Positions 58,275 through 64,000 of a DNA stretch of 64,000 nucleotides are shown piece after piece. The stretch lies in assembly GCA_037447655.1 (NCBI GenBank), contig JBBHKE010001934.1:130669-194668 (forward strand), written 5' to 3'. The notes below the pieces were generated by a model. It was not told the DNA's origin and made no database searches. It saw only the letters and a list, made by a program, of their open reading frames with translations. Positions within the stretch are counted from its first letter, which is position 1. Each line of letters opens with the position of its first letter. The translations under genes and the position numbers were made by a program. This DNA comes from Zygnema cylindricum. Lineage: Eukaryota; Streptophyta; Zygnematophyceae; Zygnematales; Zygnemataceae.

Positions 58275-58405
58275 GGCTGCGGACTCGCCACGTCACTCGG
58301 ATACGAAATTGATTAACGAATTAATCGCACTTTTTGGTAAGCGAAGAGGCGCTGTTTGGTGAACTAGGGTTTGGACTGTGGAAAACCCTTTTATTTGTTT
58401 ACTTT

Positions 58406-58482
58406 ACACGTGTGAAGGACCAACAGTTGTCGAAAAATAATCTGAGCTTTTCAACACACGTGCGAAGGACCAACGGGTGTCG
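58406..58482 (-). promoter_or_regulatory. Paired ACACGTG..GAAGGACCAAC motif upstream of unit 3
   Basis: acacgtgtgaaggaccaac at 58406 and acacgtgcgaaggaccaac at 58456, 50 bp apart, 132 and 182 bp upstream of the ATG. A third version is at 5308 in the unit 0 promoter. The CACGTG core is G-box-like. Confidence 0.55.
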
Positions 58483-58586
58483 AGAAAATCTGTAGCCAGG
58501 TGTCATCCTATCCGTCTATTTAAAAGTGTTGTTTGGTTCAGATTAATGTGGTCAGTGGTTTTGTACTTGTCACTCTATTTTCCGTA

Positions 58587-59000
58587 CATACTCTTTGGTT
58601 TAGCTGAAAAGTATGATATTTGCTGACGTGGTCAATGAGTTGTTTGGTCGGCGTTGACTGTCACTTTCCGTATACTTTTTGTGCGTTCTGTTTGGTTAAG
58701 CCAAAAAGTACGTAAGATATTTGTATACGTGGATGATGAACAGTGCGGTCGTCTTTGACTGTTCTTATCCGTACCTATTTTTCTGTACTATAGTTCTTTC
58801 GTTTAGTTTGAAAATTTTGGCGACGTGGATGATGACGTGAGATGTGGGCGTTGAATGTAACTGTCCTTCCGTCATTCTCAGCATATACTTTTTGGTTTCG
58901 CCTAAGTGGACAATGAGCTGGCGTCGTCGGCGTTGACATAATTCTTTCGTACGATAATTACCGTACATGCAACCAAAAAGTATGTGCTTTATTGCCGACG
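58587..59000 (-). promoter_or_regulatory. Degenerate ~80-105 bp tandem repeats with TTGAC and ACGTGG
   Basis: About four or five units, each with a ccgta(c/t)... start, tttggttta, a (g)acgtgg core and a gttgac or tttgac core (for example gctgacgtggtcaatgag, ggcgttgactgtc, gtcgtctttgactg, ggcgttgacataa). They stand about 310-730 bp upstream of the unit 3 ATG. Confidence 0.5.
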
Positions 59001-59196
59001 TGGCCGACGATCTGTGCGTCTTCGTGGTGTACTTTCTATTGTCGCTTTGAAGAAAATGTTTTATCGTAGCGGCTGTTTTTTTAGTGTCATTATATCCAAA
59101 CGCACTGTAAAAACCAGCGTTTTTAAGAGAGTTGTGTATCGAATATACTCGATATGTTCTCTTTATGACTTTTTGATATGGATTTTTTCCATAGTT

Positions 59197-59655
59197 CAAA
59201 AGTAGGCGTTTTTATGTTTGGCCTTTGGTAGGCGCCCTAGTTGCTCAATACGCGCTTTTTTTTCCTTTTTTCCAGTTTCTACGTATTGTACGTGACTTTT
59301 AAAAAAATAGCGAAAAAATTTCTACTGTAAACTGAACTGGAAATTTACGGCAACCTATAAACAAATTACGGTAACTGAATGAATTTTCACGGAAACTGTA
59401 CGAAAGTTGACGAAAATATTTGATGCACGTATCGGTACTCGTATAGGTACTTTCTGTTCAGTAAACTGAACAGCATGAACACGTATATGTACGGAAATTT
59501 ATCGTCACGTCTACGATAAGTTCCAAAAAGAGACATTGCCGCGTCACACTATTTGCGCGCCATATGTTCAAAATGTGTACGGGCGTCTTCTTCAAATTTT
59601 CGAAAAGAAGCCGCTCAACAGTTCAAGGAAGACGCCATTACCGACGCCACAGATA
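59197..59655. other. Upstream sequence partly shared with 6.3-6.6 kb
   Basis: caaaagtaggcgttttt and ggtaggcgccc match the unit 0 upstream region. No gene. Confidence 0.5.
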
Positions 59656-59869
59656 ATCCTATCGTAAGTTGTGTTATGGGATTTTCATGTGATCTTCTTA
59701 GATCGCAACATTGATCAGCGACCGTCCGATCGTCTAAATCTGACAGTTTAAATAAAATATACCTCAAAACTCACAGAATTATTTTTTTTGTCCGAATGTT
59801 TTTCAAATTTTAGACATGACTTTTAATTTCTCTATCGATCGATGTGTAGCTCAACCCTGTTACTATCCT
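59656..59869 (+). repeat. Segmental-duplication block, copy B
   Basis: Matches 6594-6812 in the same orientation with moderate divergence. Confidence 0.75.
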
Positions 59870-61200
59870 GGATAGCACGTGACCATTCCACGCGTTAACT
59901 TTTTACACGTCCAGTGTCTAGCTAGTCTCCTCAGGACCGCTTGCTTCGAAAACACATAATCGGACGGTCGACGTTGTCGCCCAAAAGTTTGGAGAATCTT
60001 GACGAATCTTCACGCTTATTAAAACAAAAATCAGTACGGACATGTAGGATCCGTACTAAAATGTACTTTTTTCCAGTAATGGACCTCACTTTTCGCCTGA
60101 TGGAGGTTCACCCTTAGGGTTGAATTCCATTAGGCCGTCCCAGTAAATGTACGTAAAATTCTACTGGCAGCGTTTACTGGAAGACTATTCCATTTTGTCG
60201 GGCCAGTAACAAACCTTCCTCAATTATGATTAGCGCCACGTAGGTTAGAGTCCAGATTTGAAAATCTTAAATAAAATCTTCAAACGGAAAGTCGGAACGA
60301 AATATCTGTACGGCCAGAGGTAGTTAATGATTCGTACGTAAAGTTTGCGGCCAGATTTTTGATTTTGAAAACGGAAATCAAAATTTCGAAACGGAATGGC
60401 AAAAAGACGCGGCAAACTTTGAAGGTCGCAGCAAACTTTGAATGTCGGTGGATGTCAGACGGAGCGTGCGAAACAAATTTCGGCTCACTTGCATCCAGCG
60501 TGGCAAGCGGCACATGGACTGCAGACGTAGGCACATGGCCTATACGACGTGTAGACCTGTGATCGCTTGTTAAAAGCAATATTTTTTTTCTTTTTCACGT
60601 GTACCAATGGTTCACGTCTAGTATCGTAAAACTCTCCTCGCGAGGAGACTATCGTGACACTGGATGATGTGCGCGATTGCTTCGCGGATCTCAAAAAGTG
60701 GAATATCCAACGGCCAGGAATTACGCCTACATCATTGGAGCTTCCCGACAGCTTTCCAGAAACGATTTTTCGTCTGACAAAAAAAAATTTAAGGTACGGC
60801 GTGGTACGAATATGTACTAACTTGTACGGCGTCCAGTAACGAACCATACTTTTCTTCTAATGGAATTCCACCCTTAATCGAGATTTCTGGGCTTCTAGGG
60901 TACATTTTTGTACGTTTCCGTTCATTTTAGTACAACTGTCTCAAATTTTCCGAGATTTCAGGATTTTTAAGATACATTTCCGTACGTTTGCGTATAATTT
61001 AGTACAGCTGTCGTAGATTTTCCGTATAATGTCGGACCATTTCCGTATATATTCCGTACATTTTCAGATTTTATAGGATTTTTCTAGGGTCACGCTATTA
61101 GTACATTTTGGTATAATCCGTACAGTGAAAACAGTACGAAATTTACGAAAATTATGAAATCCTCGAGTACTACGTATTTTCGTAAAAAAGTCAAAATCTG
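59870..61200. other. GTAC-rich non-coding region with diffuse repeats
   Basis: ccagtaatggacctcacttttcgcc (60073) and ccagtaacgaaccatacttttc (60833) begin two related blocks, each followed by a GTAC-rich stretch. From 60895 a unit of about 75 bp (gtacgtttccgt, tagtacaactgtc, attttccgagatttcagg) recurs once. A 61-codon frame at 60654-60839 has no recognised domain. Confidence 0.4.
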
Positions 61201-61420
61201 TACGAATCGGACAACTATGATTTTTTAGGGTTTCTTAGTGTTTTTTAGGGTTCTCTAGGGTCCTAAGGGTTTCTACGAATCTCTAGGGCTTTCACGGTTT
61301 CTTAGGGTTTTTTTAGGGTTTTTGAGGGATTTAGAGGGGTATTTTAGGTTTTCAGATTAAGGGTTTTCTAGGGTTTGTTTAGGGTTTTTGAAGGTATTCT
61401 GGTTATTTACATTTTTTGAG
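61201..61420 (+). repeat. Degenerate TTTAGGG-type repeat
   Basis: Many tttaggg/tctaggg/ttaggg words with irregular spacers (for example gggtttcttagtgttttttaggg). This is the plant-type telomere word but in decayed, interstitial form. Confidence 0.6.
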
Positions 61421-61619
61421 AGTTTTTCTTTCTGCAATTTTCTTTTTTTTTCGAATAGTTAAGATTTCTAGGGTTTACTTTTTTTTCTTTTCTGAATCGT
61501 CTTTTTCTTTTGTGAATTTTAGGTTTTTAAGAATTTCATTTAGGGTTTCAACGGCTTTTTTGGGTTTTGACGGTTTTATGCAGTTTTTCTCTCAAGGGTC
61601 AATGATTTAAATTGAAAGT

Positions 61620-61720
61620 CAAGGGTCCCTGAAAAACCCTTGAAAATCCCTAGAAAACCTTCAAAAAACCTTAAAAAACCGTTTAAAAACCCTAAAAACC
61701 GTACAAAACAAGGGTTCTCT
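61620..61720 (-). repeat. Degenerate CCCTAAA-type repeat, inverted to the previous
   Basis: gaaaatccctagaaaacc, taaaaaccctaaaaacc and similar words, the reverse complement of the block at 61201-61420, about 200 bp away. Together they could form a fold-back. Confidence 0.5.
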
Positions 61721-62335
61721 TTCAGGATTTTAGTGTTTTTATTGGGTAAATCGAGTTTTTAAGGGTTTTTCAAAGACGTGTGCATGGTTTCCTTTCGGGG
61801 TTTTATATATATTTTTAGGGTCGTTTCCTCAATTTCTACTTTCTTTTATGGAATTATATTTTTTCGAGGTTTTTAAAAGGCGAATAGGGTTATTTTTCGG
61901 TTTTTTTTTTAGTTTAATAGAGTATTCTTTCCCCAATTTCCATTTGCTTTGGTGAAATTAGGTGAACGAAGTGGGACTGTTATCCAATTGAAGAGTAAAA
62001 ACGGTTTTTTGTTGTTAACTTGTTTGTTTTATTTGATATTTTTATTTATTTTTGGTCTATTTTTATCTTTTTTTAACAGCGGTGGAAATTTTTACCTTTC
62101 TCAAACCTTTTCCTTTTAATGATTCCCTTATGTTTTTGGGTTTTTTCTTTCATTTTCTTTTTTTTGTTTGTTTTTTTACCGATTTTTTTACTCGTTTCTT
62201 GTCTCAGGCTTCTACCGTTTTTTCTTTAACGTTTTTTCTGTTGTAATTAGTTTTCAAATGAGAGGGTCTTTTTTGTTCTTTATTCCTTCCTTTCCTTTAT
62301 TTCTATATCCTATAAATATTTCCATTTTGTTCTTG
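61721..62335. other. T-rich non-coding region
   Basis: Poly(T)-rich sequence with isolated tttagggt words. Phe-rich open frames are compositional. Confidence 0.5.
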
Positions 62336-62580
62336 TTTATCTCCCCTCCTCTCCCTCTCCTCTCCCCTCCCCTCCACTCTCCTCTCCCCTCCCCTCCTCC
62401 CTCCCTCCCTCCCCTCCCTCTCCCTCCCCTCTCCATTCTCCTCCCTCTCCTCTCTCCTCTCCTTCCATCTCACCCCCTCCATTCTCTCCATCTTCCTCTC
62501 CTCATCCTCTTCCTCCATCATCCTCCTCCTCTCCCCCTCCCCTCCCCTCCCTCTTCTTTTCCTCATTAAGTCCATCCTTC
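62336..62580 (+). repeat. Polypyrimidine tract (CTCCCCTCC)n
   Basis: About 245 bp of nearly pure C/T on the plus strand. It resembles the intron purine tracts in opposite orientation. No LRR exon was found next to it. Confidence 0.9.
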
Positions 62581-64000
62581 CTCTTTCCTCCCTATTCCTT
62601 TGTTCTTTTTCATCTCTCCCCTCACCATTTCCGTTTTCTGCATTTTAACCTTTTCCGACATTTTGTCCACATTTAAAATTTTTTAAGATTTCCAACTTTT
62701 CTTTTTACTTTTCGGCCTTTTCTTCATTTTGTGTTTTTTAGTGTTTTTTTTAGGGTTTTTTGGTAACTTTTCCATTTTCGGAATTATCTTCAACTCCGGC
62801 ATTTTTTTACGTTTTCCACATTTTTTTCGTCATCCTCAAAACTTAAAATCTTTGTCATTATTGTAAAATTTTGAAACTCTTTAACTATCTAATTACGTAC
62901 CCATTTTCATAGAAAAAAAAAAAAACAAAAAAAAAAGTCTTTTTAAAATGAGAATTGCTTTCAATTGGTCGAGAATTGAGAATTGAAGGCAAAAGGTTTA
63001 AGCTTTTAAAATTGAAATTTGAACTTTGAAATGAATTAAATAAAAAATGAGGAAATGGGTTTTAAGGAAAATGGGTTTTAATGACCTTGTAGGTGTCTCA
63101 AACTCGTGAAGATATTGTTAGGACTTTGCAAAAGTCCTTACTTTCTTGCCTCTCCTCCTACACCTTTCACTCCTCCCTCTCCCACCCCATTTCTCCCTCT
63201 CCTTCTCTCGCTACGATGTGACTTTAGTAAAAACAAATAACAATGTCTACACATGTGCCACACGCTGGCAATTATAACCGAAATAGTTAATGGAAAGAGG
63301 ATGAAAGCTCGCTATAAAGCCACAAAAAAAACATTGACAATAAGAAGAGGAAAGGACTAAAGTTAGAGGGCTCTTAGGATTGCTCCTAAGGACCATGTTT
63401 TTGAAAAGAGTGCCAACCACAAGTATGGAGAAACAAGTCCAAAGCAACATCCAAACAACCAAATACTTAGATTGCCATCTGAATAAAGTCATCCATCGTA
63501 TTTGGTGTGCATAACCGCGCTACTTTGTTTTAACCGCGTCATGAGCGACCTCATTACCATGTCGGGCAGCTGCCAACATCTTTATCCAAGGCAGGGTTAA
63601 AAAAAACAATGTCACCAAATATGCAACATGCACAATGATTGGTATAATGTTAATTCAACGTGAAAATATAACATGTAAAACCTCACGACGAACGGAATAC
63701 CCCTCCTTAGGGGCGATAGTTGTTTTAGTGCCGCAAACAGTGTCATGGGCAGAAGCAGCTCTCCGCCAAAGAAGCAGCGAATCAAATGAAAATTATTGTT
63801 ATAAACAACAGGGTCACACGGGAAAACAAGAGAGCTCATTAAAGTTGGATGAATTAAACTTGAGGGTTATGGGGAACTGAGCAGGCGCGGAACATAAAGT
63901 GGATAAAATAGGTGTAGCGAACAACCAAGCTCCAGAATAGGGTCCATTAAAAGGGAGAAAGTCCACATGCAAAAAATTAGAGAAAAGCGCTTGGAGAAGC
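62581..64000. other. Unassigned sequence to the end of the window
   Basis: No recognisable gene. Minus-strand frames at 63839-63612 and 63492-63247 read somewhat protein-like but lack any known motif. A short CT-rich patch lies at 63150-63210. Confidence 0.35.

Noticed and set aside
62168-62575. Pro/Leu-rich plus-strand and Arg/Glu-rich minus-strand frames.
   Set aside because: Both come from the polypyrimidine tract. No hinge-exon start (CFVV.KP) is present and no splice sites fit.
63247-63839. Minus-strand frames considered as a retroelement reverse transcriptase.
   Set aside because: No catalytic or structural motif could be found in any frame.

Overview
ORGANISM. The window is AT-rich, intron-bearing nuclear DNA of a eukaryote. 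It carries decayed Ty1/copia elements, long microsatellites, polypurine tracts, plant-like leucine-rich repeats (consensus LSGSIPSSIGQLTSLQ), extensin-like proline-rich exons and degenerate TTTAGGG-type repeats. These fit a streptophyte alga or plant. A stramenopile alga is also possible: one LRR per 72-bp phase-2 exon is known from brown-algal LRR-ROCO genes, and the Tc1/pogo-like transposase resembles ones I associate with oomycetes. I cannot decide between them. Two 10-base N runs show it is an unfinished draft assembly. MAIN CONTENT. The host genes I can support belong to one family. In order, its parts are a signal peptide, an LRR N-terminal cap, single LRRs each on its own 72-bp exon, an LRR end-cap fused to an EGF-like domain on one ~278-bp exon, and a proline-rich wall-type hinge. 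Splice phases match throughout (SP exon to phase 1, N-cap to phase 2, LRR to phase 2, EGF to phase 1). I see three units and one fragment. Unit 0 (minus, 4659-5008) has only the first two exons. Unit 1 (plus) has LRR exons at 9016, 10032 and 11472, EGF at 19124, the hinge at 19624, and possibly three more exons to 20661. Unit 2 (plus) has LRR exons at 25527, 26338 and ~33765, EGF at 34602 and the hinge at 36280-36701. Unit 3 (minus) runs from 58274 down to 40814 with at least seven LRR exons. No kinase or membrane segment was found, so whether these are receptors or secreted wall proteins is open. LAYOUT. 1-2745: copia remnant. 4.4-6.8 kb: unit 0 and its promoter, which is duplicated at 57.7-59.9 kb. 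9-20.7 kb: unit 1, split by copia element 1 (12281-18067). 20.75-23.64 kb: TATC/TAAT satellite. 23.85-25.2 kb: degenerate Tc1/pogo transposase. 25.5-36.7 kb: unit 2, split by copia element 2 (27119-33334, minus strand). 36.7-40.8 kb: unassigned, with an exact 301-bp repeat around an assembly gap. 40.8-58.3 kb: unit 3, interrupted by an LTR-like segment, a MITE-like element and a GC-richer unclassified block. 58.3-64 kb: promoter repeats, GTAC-rich and telomere-like sequence, and a pyrimidine tract. HOW IT FITS TOGETHER. The LRR array seems to have grown by tandem duplication of an exon-plus-intron module of about 0.7-1.4 kb. Each module has a purine-rich tract on the sense strand, and several share AT-rich intron sequence. 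The two paralogous 5' regions carry repeated W-box-like (TTGAC) and ACGTG motifs, which would suit defence- or stress-type control if the organism has WRKY/bZIP factors. Several splice sites and some exons are decayed, so the locus mixes possibly functional and dead copies.
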